The position numbers were made by a program, and so were the translations under genes. Below, in pieces: positions 14,441 through 23,477 of a DNA stretch of 64,000 nucleotides (within the stretch, counting starts at the first letter, position 1; the number at the start of each line of letters is the position of its first letter). The stretch is from contig CP136945.1 in the NCBI GenBank assembly GCA_041530395.1, forward strand, positions 1,736,001 through 1,800,000. Direction: 5' to 3'. Under the pieces are notes generated by a model. The model did no database searches, was not told the origin of the DNA, and saw only the letters and a program-made list of their open reading frames with translations. The stretch is from Thermosynechococcaceae cyanobacterium Okahandja (lineage in GTDB: Bacteria; Cyanobacteriota; Cyanobacteriia; Thermosynechococcales; Thermosynechococcaceae).

Positions 14441-15610
14441 ATGTCTAAACAAAACGCTGCGGCTCTTAAGTTTGTTATTTTTCTAGGCGTTGTCAGTCTC
14501 TGCGCCGATGCCACCTATGAGGGAGCCCGCAGTATTACCGGAGCCTATCTCGGCAGCTTGGGCGCAAGTGGCGCGGTGGTTGGTCTGGTGGCTGGGTTTG
14601 GGGAATTAATCGGCTATGGATTACGGATTGCCATTGGGTTTTTGAGCGATCGCACCCGCCAGTATTGGCGCATTACTACTCTGGGCTACGCCATCAACAC
14701 CGCTGTTGTGCCCCTGCTGGCGTTCACGGGCACCTGGCCCGCCGCCGCAGGGCTGATGCTTGCCGAGCGCACCGGTAAAGCCATTCGCACCCCGCCTCGC
14801 GATGCGCTGCTGTCCCACGGGGCGATGCAGGTGGGTCGCGGTTTTGGCTTTGGTCTGCATGAAGCGATGGATCAAGTTGGGGCGGTCACGGGGCCGCTGA
14901 TGGTGGCAACCATGCTGTCGTGGCAGTTTGGCTATCGGGGCGGCTTTGCCATCCTGGTTATACCTGCCATTCTCGGCTTGGTGGTACTTTTGGCCGTTCA
15001 GCGTATCTACCCAAATCCCAGAGATTTTGAACCGGTGACCGCTGACTTAGATACAGCGGGACTGCCCCGCTTGTTCTGGTTCTATTTAGGGGCGATCGCC
15101 CTGATTGCGGCTGGCTTTGCCGACTTTCCGCTGATTGCTTTTCACCTCCAGCAAACGGAGGTTGAGTCTACTAGTCAGGTTGCGCTGCTCTATGCCCTAG
15201 CGATGGGTGTGGATGCGATCGCGGCGCTTGCCTTTGGCCGCTGGTTTGACCGGGTTGGCCTCTGGAGCCTGATCGTAGCCGTTGCGCTGTCTCTGGGTTT
15301 TGCCCCCCTGGTCTTTAGCGGCAGTTTTGCTGGGGCGATCGTTGGCATGGTGCTGTGGGGCATCGGCATGGGTGCCCAGGAGTCGATCATGAAAGCCGTT
15401 GTAGCTGGCATTGTTCCGGCTCACCGACGGGGCTCTGCCTTCGGGATTTTCAACACAGGCTATGGCTTGGCCTGGTTTGTGGGCAGTGCCTTGATGGGGG
15501 TGCTATATGACTACTCCAGAGGCGCACTCGTTCTGGTTTCCGTAGGACTTCAGTTAGCTGCTATTCCTGCTCTCATTTGGGTAAGCCGTCAGGTTCGCAG
15601 AGAGTTATAG
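14441..15610 (+). CDS. major facilitator superfamily transporter
   Basis: About 389 residues with twelve hydrophobic segments in two halves. The loop after helix 2 reads GFLSDRTRQYW, the MFS G-x-x-x-D-R motif, and GRWFDRVG repeats it in the second half. The ATG at 14441 is chosen. The stretch TGKAIRTPPRDALLS is shared by a subgroup of bacterial MFS proteins of unknown substrate. It stands alone between the MITE and attC-like site 11, in the same polarity as the cassettes. Confidence 0.8.
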   Translation: MSKQNAAALKFVIFLGVVSLCADATYEGARSITGAYLGSLGASGAVVGLVAGFGELIGYGLRIAIGFLSDRTRQYWRITTLGYAINTAVVPLLAFTGTWPAAAGLMLAERTGKAIRTPPRDALLSHGAMQVGRGFGFGLHEAMDQVGAVTGPLMVATMLSWQFGYRGGFAILVIPAILGLVVLLAVQRIYPNPRDFEPVTADLDTAGLPRLFWFYLGAIALIAAGFADFPLIAFHLQQTEVESTSQVALLYALAMGVDAIAALAFGRWFDRVGLWSLIVAVALSLGFAPLVFSGSFAGAIVGMVLWGIGMGAQESIMKAVVAGIVPAHRRGSAFGIFNTGYGLAWFVGSALMGVLYDYSRGALVLVSVGLQLAAIPALIWVSRQVRREL

Positions 15611-15623
15611 TCCTGGTGGCAAG

Positions 15624-15709
15624 GGCTAACACTTCGTTGGTGCGGGCGGTACAAAGGTTATCGGTGAGCGCTCGAGGTGATCTGCCGCCGCACAACTTTA
15701 CCGTTAGGT
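15624..15709 (+). other. attC-like recombination site 11 (isolated)
   Basis: Left GGCTAAC; right GTTAGGT fits GTTRRRY. GTTGGTGCGGGCGG pairs with CCGCCGCACAAC leaving two unpaired bases. It is 6.8 kb from the previous site and 14 bp after the MFS stop codon. The following 250 bp (to 15960) hold no recognisable gene. Confidence 0.65.
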
Positions 15710-15960
15710 TGCCTTAGCTCTTGGTGAGGACGGTAGTTGAAGGTTATCTGTCAGGAAAGACGTAGGGCAATGTTGGAAAACTTTACACAGGTAGCCATCC
15801 TAGCCTGCCGACACGGGGATCAATGGCAGCGAGGGCTTTGATTTGCATGTTTAGGGGGCAAGAAACTTTTTTTGGATGGTGGTGAACGAGAAAAGAGCCT
15901 CAATCCGTGTTATTGTTACTGTCGAGGTAGTACAAGAGTACATATTTACTATTTATAGAC

Positions 15961-16520
15961 ATGACTCAAGTAGGCTCCAAGCAATTAGGGTTGTTTCAGA
16001 AACAGAAGATAACTAAGCAATCAGAAGTCAATGTTCAACCTTATTACACTCAGGCTTATGGAGCAGCGTACTTGGGAGACAGCCTTGAGCTTATAAAAGG
16101 TCTGAAGGATTGCAGCATTAACCTAATTTTGACATCGCCTCCCTTTGCACTTACCCGAAAAAAAGAATATGGGAATGAAAGTGCAGAGACTTACGTTAAT
16201 TGGTTTCTCCCATTTGAACAGGAATTTAAGAGAGTCCTTACTGAGGATGGATCATTTGTAATTGATCTAGGTGGAGCTTACCTTCCTAGGAATCCAGTTC
16301 GTAGCATCTATCAATATGAATTACTTGTTCGACTGTGTAAGGAAGTAGATTTTTCTTGGCTCAAGATTTCTTTCACTATAATCTTGCTAGACTCCTAACC
16401 CCTGCGGAATGGGTTACTGTGAGGCGTATTCGAGTAAAAGATTCAGTTAATGTAGTATGGTGGCTATCAAAATTAGGAGCATTTGGCAAATCAGCAATTT
16501 ATAGCCGTCTAGCCAATTAG
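15961..16520 (+). pseudogene. frameshifted site-specific DNA methyltransferase
   Basis: The first frame (145 codons) begins MTQVGSKQLGLFQKQ and contains YLGDSLELIKGL and the catalytic motif TSPPFALTRKKEYGN, typical of cytosine-N4 or adenine methylases. At about 16350 the frame breaks in a T-run. The next frame continues with [15 protein letters not shown] and [13 protein letters not shown], normal family sequence, until TAG at 16518-16520. The C-terminal SAM-binding motif is missing. The gene is inactive unless the break is a sequencing error. Confidence 0.7.
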
Positions 16521-16904
16521 GAATTTATAGACTATACGAAAGGTCAGAGCCATCTTCATATAACAGCTAATGATAGCTGGGATTTAATCAGACAAGTTGT
16601 TCCAGAAGATGCCTTTGAAACCTACAAATTTGGGCAAGGACCAAATTGGAAAATGCGTACTTTGAGGAGAGCCTTACGTAAGCTTGGCTTGTCAGAGGAA
16701 ATGCTTAGTATTGGATGGCAGAGGGGGTATTACCGTTGTACGCTAGCTGAGAACTGGCAAGAGTATCTGCTAGGAGACACAAACCGAGTAATTTGGAAAA
16801 GTTTTACTGAGAGAGATTTAGTGAGTTACTGGCACGAGAGATGGGTCACTCCTAGACTTGATACTTTGCAAACTAATTTGGAATTATATCGTGACCAAGA
16901 ATAG
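16521..16904 (+). pseudogene. unidentified C-terminal gene fragment
   Basis: An open frame follows the stop of the methylase remnant and runs to the stop at 16904. It encodes about 127 residues including GPNWKMRTLRRALRKLG and WQRGYYRCTLAENW. The only ATG is at 16653, within what looks like a continuous domain, so the N-terminus has been lost. I recognise no family. It may be the end of a gene that recombined into the methylase locus. Confidence 0.4.
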
Positions 16905-16923
16905 GCTGACTTATACTTAAACT

Positions 16924-17143
16924 ATGCCCAAGTTAGAGATCATCCACAATGCAGGAAAAACGCATTGATAAAAGACGGCTGGTCGATTACAGATGACTCT
17001 TACGTCATTTAATATCGAAAAACTGTGCTGTACGCCAATCTTGGTGCTGAACGTCCGATAGCGGCTGAACGAGATGAGCAGAAGCTAGTTGTGGAAGTGA
17101 AAAGCTTTATTGGCGCATCAAAAATACAAGACTTACAGTATTT
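16924..17143 (+). pseudogene. xisH-like remnant (fdxN-element excision factor family)
   Basis: Starts MPKLEIIHNAGK and continues, after a one-base loss in an A-run, as ALIKDGWSITDDSYVI, then a TAA where Gln is expected, then YRKTVLYANLGAERPIAAERD and VVEVKSFIGAS. This is XisH, the nuclease-like partner of XisI. It then runs into unrelated sequence. With a frameshift, a nonsense codon and truncation it is dead; xisI is not present. Confidence 0.75.
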
Positions 17144-17258
17144 TTATTTATTATGGGGCACAATAACAACATTTAGCAAACCAATTTCTAAAAAGCGAAT
17201 CCTCTTCACGACTGAACTAACAATTTTCTCCCCTACGTTGTAACAGGAGGGTAACACT

Positions 17259-17732
17259 ATGACCCATATCGTTTTGTTTGGCGATTCCATCTTTGACAAC
17301 CAACCCTATGTTCCTGAAGGACAAGCGGTGATCCACCAACTGCGGACGAAGTTCCCCCCTGATAGCACTGCCACCCTGTTGGCGGTGGATGGGGCGATCG
17401 CCCGTGATATTCCCTCCCAGTTCCGCAAACACTATGCCGCCGCCCTAGAGCGCTTGTGTGCGGCTCACCTACCCCTGACGGTATGCACCATCTACCATCC
17501 CTGTTTTGAACGCCGCGAGGAACAGATCGTTGCCCAGACGGCCCTTACCTTCTGGAATGATGTCATCACTAGCGAGGCATTACAGCGAAATCTGCCAATG
17601 ATTGACCTGCGACCCATGTTCAACAGCCCGCAGGACTACGCCAACCCCATCGAGCCATCGGTGCAGGGTGGCCAGAAACTAACGGATCGGATTGTGGCTC
17701 TGGTCTTTGGTGAATCACCTGTAGAGAGTTAA
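17259..17732 (+). CDS. SGNH/GDSL hydrolase with central deletion, 157 aa
   Basis: The start has a strong ribosome binding site (AGGAGG). Block I is intact (VLFGDSIFDN, catalytic Ser), and the C-terminal half is present (YHPCFERREEQIV, MIDLRPMF with the block V Asp). Family members are about 230 residues; here residues between GAIARDIPSQ and FRKHYAAALERL are joined directly and the block III GGND region (oxyanion hole) is missing. The frame is kept. The product may fold poorly or be inactive. It lies at the border between accessory and core DNA. Confidence 0.65.
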   Translation: MTHIVLFGDSIFDNQPYVPEGQAVIHQLRTKFPPDSTATLLAVDGAIARDIPSQFRKHYAAALERLCAAHLPLTVCTIYHPCFERREEQIVAQTALTFWNDVITSEALQRNLPMIDLRPMFNSPQDYANPIEPSVQGGQKLTDRIVALVFGESPVES

Positions 17733-17748
17733 CACGGAGCAAAACCCC

Positions 17749-18351
17749 ATGCCGTCTTTACGCTATCTTGATGCCTTGGAATACGCCGCAACCCTGCACC
17801 GTGACCAAGTGCGCAAAGGTTCGACTGTCCCCTATATTTCCCACTTGGTTGCGGCCTCGATGATTGCCCTTGAGTATGGTGCCGATGAAGACCAAGCGAT
17901 CGCTGCTTTGCTCCATGACGCGGCTGAAGACCAAGGGGGGCTAGCAACGCTTGAGGCGATCCGTGCCCGCTATGGCGATCGCGTTGCCGAGATTGTCCGT
18001 GCCTGTTCCGATTCCTTGGCCAATACAGAACAGGGAGAAACTAAGCTGCCGTGGCAGACTCGCAGGCAGGCCTATCTGGAACACTTGCGAAGTGCCACTG
18101 AGGGCGATCGCGCCTTTCAGTTGGTGTCCGCCAGTGACAAGCTCCACAATCTCCTATGCATTCTGCGGGATTACCGCGCAATCGGCTCCGATCTGTGGTG
18201 TCGCTTTAATGCAGGTCGCGATGGTACCCTCTGGTATTACAGTGAACTCATTGCTGCCTTTGAAGCAAGTAACCTGATTCCTGCGGGTTTGTTAAGGCAA
18301 CTACAGCAGACCTATGCTGAGTTGCAGGCCGCAGTTGATGGCTCCCCCTAA
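17749..18351 (+). CDS. HD-domain phosphohydrolase (RelA/SpoT-hydrolase-like)
   Basis: A 200-residue HD-fold protein. Metal ligands visible: YISHLVAAS, ALLHDAAEDQGG and, later, SASDKLHNLL. This is the pattern of the ppGpp-hydrolase domain of SpoT, without synthetase, TGS or ACT parts, so it resembles the small Mesh1-like hydrolases. It would act on a nucleotide in the cytoplasm; the substrate is unknown. It begins 17 bp after the hydrolase and is followed 33 bp later by the amino-acid transporter genes. Confidence 0.8.
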   Translation: MPSLRYLDALEYAATLHRDQVRKGSTVPYISHLVAASMIALEYGADEDQAIAALLHDAAEDQGGLATLEAIRARYGDRVAEIVRACSDSLANTEQGETKLPWQTRRQAYLEHLRSATEGDRAFQLVSASDKLHNLLCILRDYRAIGSDLWCRFNAGRDGTLWYYSELIAAFEASNLIPAGLLRQLQQTYAELQAAVDGSP

Positions 18352-18383
18352 CGCTGTGGCGGCAGTCCTCCGGAGAAGTAACG

Positions 18384-19652
18384 ATGGTTGGCTATCTTAT
18401 TTCCTTAGGCATCTTTACGGCCACCTTTGCCCTCTTTAGTTTGGGCTTGAATTTGCAGTGGGGCTACACGGGCCTCATTAACTTTGGCCATGTGGGCTTC
18501 TTGGCACTGGGTTCCTACACCACCATTTTGCTGGGGATTGCCGGTGTGCCCATGGTCTTTGCGGTGCTGGCGGGGGTGGTGCTGGCAATGGGGTTAGGCT
18601 TTGTTATGGGGATTGCCACCCTGCGCTTACGGGAGGACTATCTGGCCATTGTCACCATTGGCATGGCGGAAATTGTCCGTTTGATTGCCCTCAATGAAGA
18701 TTGGCTGACCCGAGGTGGACGGGGGGTTTACGGCTTTCCGTTACCCTTGGCACAGTTTGATCCCAATCTGGCCACTAAGCTGGGGATGATCGCTATCTTT
18801 TGGGGGGTTGTTGTGGCGGCGGCGTGGCAGTGGTGGCGGTGGCTAGAGCGCCAGTACAGTCGGGGACAGTTGCTCCGCCGCTGGGTACTGCCTGCCTATG
18901 GTGGTCTGCTGGTTGCTGGTTGCATCAGTTTATGGCTCACGCTTGAGCCGCTCAGCCTAGGGCAGGGGCTAGCCCTCGTGCCCCTGTTGGGGACGCTACT
19001 AACCCTTGGCGGCGCCATTGGGCTGTTGAGTGATCAATGGCGGACAGAACCCTCTTGGCGATCGGCGCCCCTTGCTCCAGTGGCAGTGAATACCCTAGCC
19101 GCTGCTTTAGTTGCACTGGTGGTACAGGCCCTAACCCTTGGTCTGTGGGACTTTAGCTATCGCGCTGGCCTGCTGTGGTTGCTGGTATTGGTGCTGGCGC
19201 TGGTGGTTTGGCAGTTGGAACGCTGGATCCGATCGCCGTGGGGACGGGTGCTCAAGGCGATTCGCGAAGATGAGGAGGTAGCCAAAGCCCTCGGTAAAAA
19301 TGTGTTTGCCTACAAAATGCAGTCCCTGATGCTGGGGGGGGCGATCGCCGCCGTTGCCGGGTCGTTTTACGCTTGGCAACTCACGTTTGTAAACCCCGAT
19401 GCATTCGTCTCGCTAATTACGTTTCAGGCATGGACCATTGTTGTGCTTGGCGGTGCTGGCAATAACATGGGCACCCTTTTAGGCGCTACCCTGTTTTGGG
19501 CCTATACTGCCTTGACCCGATTTATTCCCCTTGATGGCGGTCGCCTTGAAGCATTGCGAATGATGCTCATTGGTGTGCTATTGATCCTCTTAATGATGTG
19601 GCGTCCGCAGGGTATTTTGGGCAAAAAGGAGGAACTCAGCCTTGGTCGATGA
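18384..19652 (+). CDS. natD: branched-chain/neutral amino-acid ABC permease (LivM/NatD type)
   Basis: 422 residues with about ten membrane helices. Opening motif LQWGYTGLINFGHVGFLALG and closing RPQGILGKKEE are typical of LivM-type permeases; the ATPase-contact loop is IREDEEVAKALGKNVF. It is longer than LivM because of an extra loop of about 100 residues in the middle. With NatA it would import neutral amino acids in the cyanobacterial Nat system. It overlaps the next gene by 11 bp. The binding protein and second permease are not in the window. Confidence 0.75.
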   Translation: MVGYLISLGIFTATFALFSLGLNLQWGYTGLINFGHVGFLALGSYTTILLGIAGVPMVFAVLAGVVLAMGLGFVMGIATLRLREDYLAIVTIGMAEIVRLIALNEDWLTRGGRGVYGFPLPLAQFDPNLATKLGMIAIFWGVVVAAAWQWWRWLERQYSRGQLLRRWVLPAYGGLLVAGCISLWLTLEPLSLGQGLALVPLLGTLLTLGGAIGLLSDQWRTEPSWRSAPLAPVAVNTLAAALVALVVQALTLGLWDFSYRAGLLWLLVLVLALVVWQLERWIRSPWGRVLKAIREDEEVAKALGKNVFAYKMQSLMLGGAIAAVAGSFYAWQLTFVNPDAFVSLITFQAWTIVVLGGAGNNMGTLLGATLFWAYTALTRFIPLDGGRLEALRMMLIGVLLILLMMWRPQGILGKKEELSLGR

Positions 19653-20457
19653 ACCATCTATTGCTGCCGCACCCAGCGGCGTGAGTCATACACTAACCGC
19701 AGACCTACTGGTAGCAACCGGACTGTGCAAGTGCTTTGGGGGTATTCACGCCGTTGATCAGGTAGAAATTTCCGTGGCGCGGCACAGCATTACCGGGCTG
19801 ATTGGCCCCAACGGTGCCGGTAAAACCACCCTCTTTAACTTGCTGTGCAATTTTATTCCCCCCGATCAAGGCCGGGTGATTTTTGACGGTGAACCGATTA
19901 GCCACTTGCCCCCCCACAAAGTAGCGCTACAGGGGTTACTGCGCACCTTTCAAGTGCCACGGGTGCTCTCCCGGCTCTCGGTGCTGGAAAATATGCTCTT
20001 GGCCGCCCCACTGCAAACCGGGGAAAAGTTTTGGAATAGCTGGCTGAAACCCCTACGCATTCGTCAGGAAGAACAAGAGTTACGGCAGCAGGCATGGCAG
20101 CTTTTAGAATCCGTGGGTCTGGCGGCCAAAGCCAACGACTATGCGGGTGCCCTCTCGGGTGGGCAGCGCAAACTCTTAGAAATGGCGCGGGTGATGATGC
20201 ACCGACCACGACTGGTTCTGCTGGATGAGCCAGCGGCGGGGGTCAACCCCACCCTCATTAATCAAATTTGTCAGTATATTGTGCAGTGGAACCAGCAGGA
20301 TGGCGTAACGTTCCTCATCATTGAGCACAATATGGATGTGATTATGTCCCTGTGCCACCATATTTGGGTACTGGCAGAGGGCAAAAACCTTGCGGATGGC
20401 CCCCCCGGGGAGATTCAAACCAACCCACAGGTGTTGGCCGCCTACTTGGGGCAGTAG
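19642..20457 (+). CDS. natA: amino-acid ABC transporter ATP-binding protein (LivG/NatA type)
   Basis: 271 residues from a TTG start at 19642 preceded by AAAGGAGG. Walker A GPNGAGKTTLFNLL, signature LSGGQRKLLEMARVM, Walker B LVLLDEPAAGVNP and switch histidine IEHNMDVIM. PAAGVNP is characteristic of LivG. It overlaps the permease gene, so both are translated together. It drives the importer on the cytoplasmic side. Confidence 0.8.
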   Translation: MVDEPSIAAAPSGVSHTLTADLLVATGLCKCFGGIHAVDQVEISVARHSITGLIGPNGAGKTTLFNLLCNFIPPDQGRVIFDGEPISHLPPHKVALQGLLRTFQVPRVLSRLSVLENMLLAAPLQTGEKFWNSWLKPLRIRQEEQELRQQAWQLLESVGLAAKANDYAGALSGGQRKLLEMARVMMHRPRLVLLDEPAAGVNPTLINQICQYIVQWNQQDGVTFLIIEHNMDVIMSLCHHIWVLAEGKNLADGPPGEIQTNPQVLAAYLGQ

Positions 20458-20544
20458 TGGCCGCTCTCGCTGCCGATGTCATGGTGGGCTTGGATTTATT
20501 CGGACTACACTAGAGTAAATAAAAATGATCCATCCCACCATCCA

Positions 20545-21546
20545 ATGATGGCCACAACCTTTGCGATTCAACGCCAAGCCCCCCAAGGCACCCCCTACTG
20601 GCAAACCTTTGTCCTAGAGATTGACCTTGGCCAAACGATTCTGGATGCCCTGAACCAGATTAAATGGTATCACGATGGCACCCTTAGCTTTCGTAAAAAT
20701 TGTCGGAATACCATTTGCGGCAGTTGCGCCATGACGATTAATGGGCGCTCTGCCTTAGCCTGCCAGCAGAGTGTGCGGGCGGAGTTGGCCAACAGCCCGA
20801 CCCCAAACCAGATTGCGATCGCCCCTTTAGGCAATTTACCGGTGCTCCGGGATCTGGTGGTAGATCTGACCCCGTTTTGGCAAAAGTTAGCCGCAGTGGA
20901 TCCTTACGTGAGTACGGCAGCGCGACAGATCCCTGAGCGGGAGTTCCTGCAATCCCCCCAAGATCGCGAAAAGTTAAAGGCAGCGGGCAATTGTATTCTC
21001 TGTGGCGCGTGTTATGGTGCCTGTAATGCCGTGGAAGTGAATCCGGAATTTGTTGGCCCCCATGCCCTTGCCAAAGCGGCGCGGTTAGTGGCAGACAGTC
21101 GCGACACCACCACCTCAGAGCGCCTAAGCCAGTACAACAGTGCCACCCATGGCGTGTGGGGCTGTACCCGCTGTTTTAACTGCAATACCGTCTGTCCGGT
21201 TGGCGTAGCTCCCCTCGACCGCATTAGTGAGATCAAGCAGGAGATTTTAGCCACAGCCCCCGTAGCGAGCCGGAATCAGGAGCGTCCGGTGCGGCACCGC
21301 CAAGTATTAGTGGAGCTAGTCAAAGAGGGGGGTTGGATTGACGAGCGCCAGTTTGGCCTACGGGTTGTGGGCAATCACTTTCGGGATGTGGCAGGGATAA
21401 CCAGTATCGTTCCTCTAGGCTGGCGCTTGGTACGGCGCGGCAAATTTCCACTACGCTTTGAAAAGTCCGCGGGCCAAGCCCAAGTGGCGGCGGTGATCCA
21501 GCGGGTGCAACGCTCAACCCCAGCATACCGCTATCCCCTAGACTAG
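20545..21546 (+). CDS. sdhB: succinate dehydrogenase / fumarate reductase iron-sulfur subunit
   Basis: About 333 residues. The N-terminal ferredoxin domain holds the [2Fe-2S] ligands in CRNTICGSCAMTINGRSALAC. The C-terminal domain has CILCGACYGAC and CTRCFNCNTVCPVG for [4Fe-4S] and [3Fe-4S] clusters. This electron-transfer subunit links succinate oxidation to plastoquinone in cyanobacteria. Starts at 20545 or 20548 are equally likely; the upstream frame from 20476 is not family-like. The tail of about 90 residues after the last cluster is longer than in enteric SdhB. It is not next to sdhA, as is usual in cyanobacteria. Confidence 0.85.
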   Translation: MMATTFAIQRQAPQGTPYWQTFVLEIDLGQTILDALNQIKWYHDGTLSFRKNCRNTICGSCAMTINGRSALACQQSVRAELANSPTPNQIAIAPLGNLPVLRDLVVDLTPFWQKLAAVDPYVSTAARQIPEREFLQSPQDREKLKAAGNCILCGACYGACNAVEVNPEFVGPHALAKAARLVADSRDTTTSERLSQYNSATHGVWGCTRCFNCNTVCPVGVAPLDRISEIKQEILATAPVASRNQERPVRHRQVLVELVKEGGWIDERQFGLRVVGNHFRDVAGITSIVPLGWRLVRRGKFPLRFEKSAGQAQVAAVIQRVQRSTPAYRYPLD

Positions 21547-21635
21547 GGGAGTGTGCGCTAGATATAGGGAATGCCAGCATGGCACGAAACTAGTGTACTG
21601 TTAACAAATTAGGCCGTTTATGCCGTGAGAAACAC

Positions 21636-22112
21636 ATGATGGATGCCCTTTGGAGTAGTGCAGCCATTGCCTACCTACACTACCTCAGCTTTATGATTGC
21701 GTTTGCTGCCTTAGTGGTTGAGCACCTGACCCTGCGCAAGGATCTAGATCTGAAGCAGGCCTGGCGCCTTGTTGTTACCGATGGCCTCTACGGCATTGCC
21801 GCGATTACGGTATTGGTGACCGGTATTTTACGGGTGCTGTACTTTGGCAAGGGCAGCGAGTACTACCTGAGCAATCCGGTGTTCCATCTGAAAGTAGGCT
21901 TATTTATCCTTGTGGGCCTCTTGTCTCTCTACCCCACCATTTCCTTCCTATTGTGGCTGAAGCCGCTGCGGCAGGGGCAAGTACCCACCCTTGAGCTACC
22001 GGCTGTGCAACGCCTCACGTGGGTCATCCGGGCAGAACTGACGTTTCTAAGTGGTATTCCCCTTTTGGCGGCGATGATGGCGCGGGGTATTGGCCTCAAC
22101 TGGCTTCATTAA
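21636..22112 (+). CDS. DUF2214-family membrane protein
   Basis: 158 residues with four hydrophobic segments. The sequence HYLSFMIAFAALVVEHLTL, then GLYGIAAITVLVTGILR and FHLKVGLFILVGLLS, is that of a conserved cyanobacterial DUF2214 protein. Conserved His residues within helices suggest haem or metal binding, which is inference. Function unknown. Confidence 0.75.
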   Translation: MMDALWSSAAIAYLHYLSFMIAFAALVVEHLTLRKDLDLKQAWRLVVTDGLYGIAAITVLVTGILRVLYFGKGSEYYLSNPVFHLKVGLFILVGLLSLYPTISFLLWLKPLRQGQVPTLELPAVQRLTWVIRAELTFLSGIPLLAAMMARGIGLNWLH

Positions 22113-22246
22113 GCTTGACGCTACTGGGCAATTAGCGGCAGCAGATATAGCTGGGATTAGCTTTTGCAATTGATTGAAGCCGCCGCTGGGGGGGGCAAGC
22201 GTGCTAAAGTGCTTCAGGAAGGTGCAACGACAAGAGTAAAAGATCT

Positions 22247-22699
22247 ATGGGTTTGCTGGCTGGCTATCAATTTGTCAAAGACCTTGAAACCGCAGGTGCC
22301 TTAGCCCTTTTTGTACCGCCAGAAGGTGGGTTTGAAGGGCGCTATCAACGCCGTTTACGCGCTAAAGGCTATACAACCCTCCATTTGAGTGCGCCGGGGC
22401 TAGGGGATCTCAGTGCCTACTTGATGCAACCCCATGGCATTCGCCCTGCCCACACGGGTAAGGAAGCCATTCGCGTCTATTTTCAGCCGCCGTTGGTGGC
22501 TTATCACCTTGAGCACTTGCCCGCCAATGCTAAGGGGTTAGTGCTGTGGCTTATTGATGGCAAAAAGCTCTCGAAGCAGGAATTTGCCTACTTGGTGCAG
22601 TTGACCCAAACCCTGCCCAACTTCAAAGTGGTGATTGAGGTGGGGGGCGATCGCGTCGTGCGCTGGGAACCCCTAACAAATTTGCTGGCCGCCGCTTAA
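22247..22699 (+). CDS. ndhN: NAD(P)H-quinone oxidoreductase subunit N
   Basis: 150 residues matching NdhN over its full length: start MGLLAGYQFVKDLETAGALA, centre RRLRAKGYTTLHLSAPGLGD, end VIEVGGDRVVRWEPL. NdhN belongs to the oxygenic-photosynthesis-specific part of the stromal arm of NDH-1, used in cyclic electron flow and respiration. It is a single-gene unit ended by a terminator at 22739. Confidence 0.9.
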   Translation: MGLLAGYQFVKDLETAGALALFVPPEGGFEGRYQRRLRAKGYTTLHLSAPGLGDLSAYLMQPHGIRPAHTGKEAIRVYFQPPLVAYHLEHLPANAKGLVLWLIDGKKLSKQEFAYLVQLTQTLPNFKVVIEVGGDRVVRWEPLTNLLAAA

Positions 22700-22738
22700 G
22701 AAGTGCTGAATTTTAGACCTAATCGAGTTGATGCAATG

Positions 22739-22765
22739 GAGGGGGCGATCGCGCCCTCTTTTTTT
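22739..22765 (+). terminator. rho-independent terminator after ndhN
   Basis: A GAGGGGGC ... GCGCCCTC stem built around GCGATCGC (one mismatch) is followed by seven T residues. It lies 40 bp after the ndhN stop. Confidence 0.8.
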
Positions 22766-22845
22766 ATTGTCCCGCTTCCCCTTGACAGCCGTGAGTAAAC
22801 CCTCAAGGATAGAGACGGGCATAGCAACGGTTTTAGGAACTTACT

Positions 22846-23109
22846 ATGACATCTAACGCTTCAGAGGCATCGAGCAAAAAAATTGCAGCGGGAATTTGCG
22901 GGATTTTACTGGGTGCCCTCGGCATTCATAAGTTTGTCCTTGGCTACTCCAGCGAAGGACTGATCATGCTGTTGGTCAGCATTCTAACCTGTGGCGTTGT
23001 CGCGCCGGTCATGGGCATCATTGGCCTCATTGAGGGCATCATTTACCTCACCAAAACTGACGAGGAGTTCTATAACACCTATATGGTTGGCAAAAAAGGC
23101 TGGTTCTAG
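22846..23109 (+). CDS. TM2-domain membrane protein, 87 aa
   Basis: Residues 12-70 form a TM2 domain: AAGICGILLGALGIHKFVLG, a short loop, then a second helix pair with GVVAPVMGIIGLIEGIIYL. TM2 proteins are small inner-membrane proteins of unknown role. Its last 25 codons are also present 1.3 kb downstream in a duplicated segment (24369-24573). Confidence 0.8.
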   Translation: MTSNASEASSKKIAAGICGILLGALGIHKFVLGYSSEGLIMLLVSILTCGVVAPVMGIIGLIEGIIYLTKTDEEFYNTYMVGKKGWF

Positions 23110-23238
23110 CCTGTACCATCGGCCTAGTAACTGGATCCACGATAGCGGCGGCGGCGCTGGCCGTCATCATCACTTTTGGGCAGGGAGCCAGTGTCGGCGA
23201 CAGTGCCAACTCCGCGCTACTGTTGCGGGCTTTAGGGG
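23034..23238. repeat. direct repeat, copy 1 (about 205 bp)
   Basis: Matches 24369-24573 at a constant offset of 1335 bp with a dozen or so differences. It covers the 3' end of the TM2 gene and the 3' end (on the minus strand) of the receiver-domain gene at 24459. Copy 1 keeps the intact TM2 gene; its receiver-gene part is a duplicate tail only. Confidence 0.85.
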
Positions 23239-23447
23239 GTTCGCCGTCTCCCTTGTCAGTGCGCCTTTTCAAGGGATTATTGATCACAACTGGCACCTTT
23301 ACCAGACATGCGATCAAGGAGGCCACCAGAGATGGCCCACCCCGGATCAACTTGATCGATGGGGAGCGGCTAGTCCAATGCTTGAAAGAGTTGGGGTTTG
23401 GTGTCAAGATCACAGTAATTAAGTCAGTGAACGTTGACACAGCTTAG
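23239..23447 (+). pseudogene. C-terminal fragment of Mrr-like restriction endonuclease
   Basis: The frame reads GLLITTGTFTRHAIKEATRD, then INLIDGERLVQCLKELGFGV and a stop at 23447. This is the end of an Mrr-type nuclease domain, where the LIDGERL strand closes the fold. The catalytic part is missing; the fragment starts immediately after direct-repeat copy 1. It entered with the foreign segment. Confidence 0.6.
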
Positions 23448-23477
23448 TTTGCAAAAATTTAATTCAATGAGGGTCAA

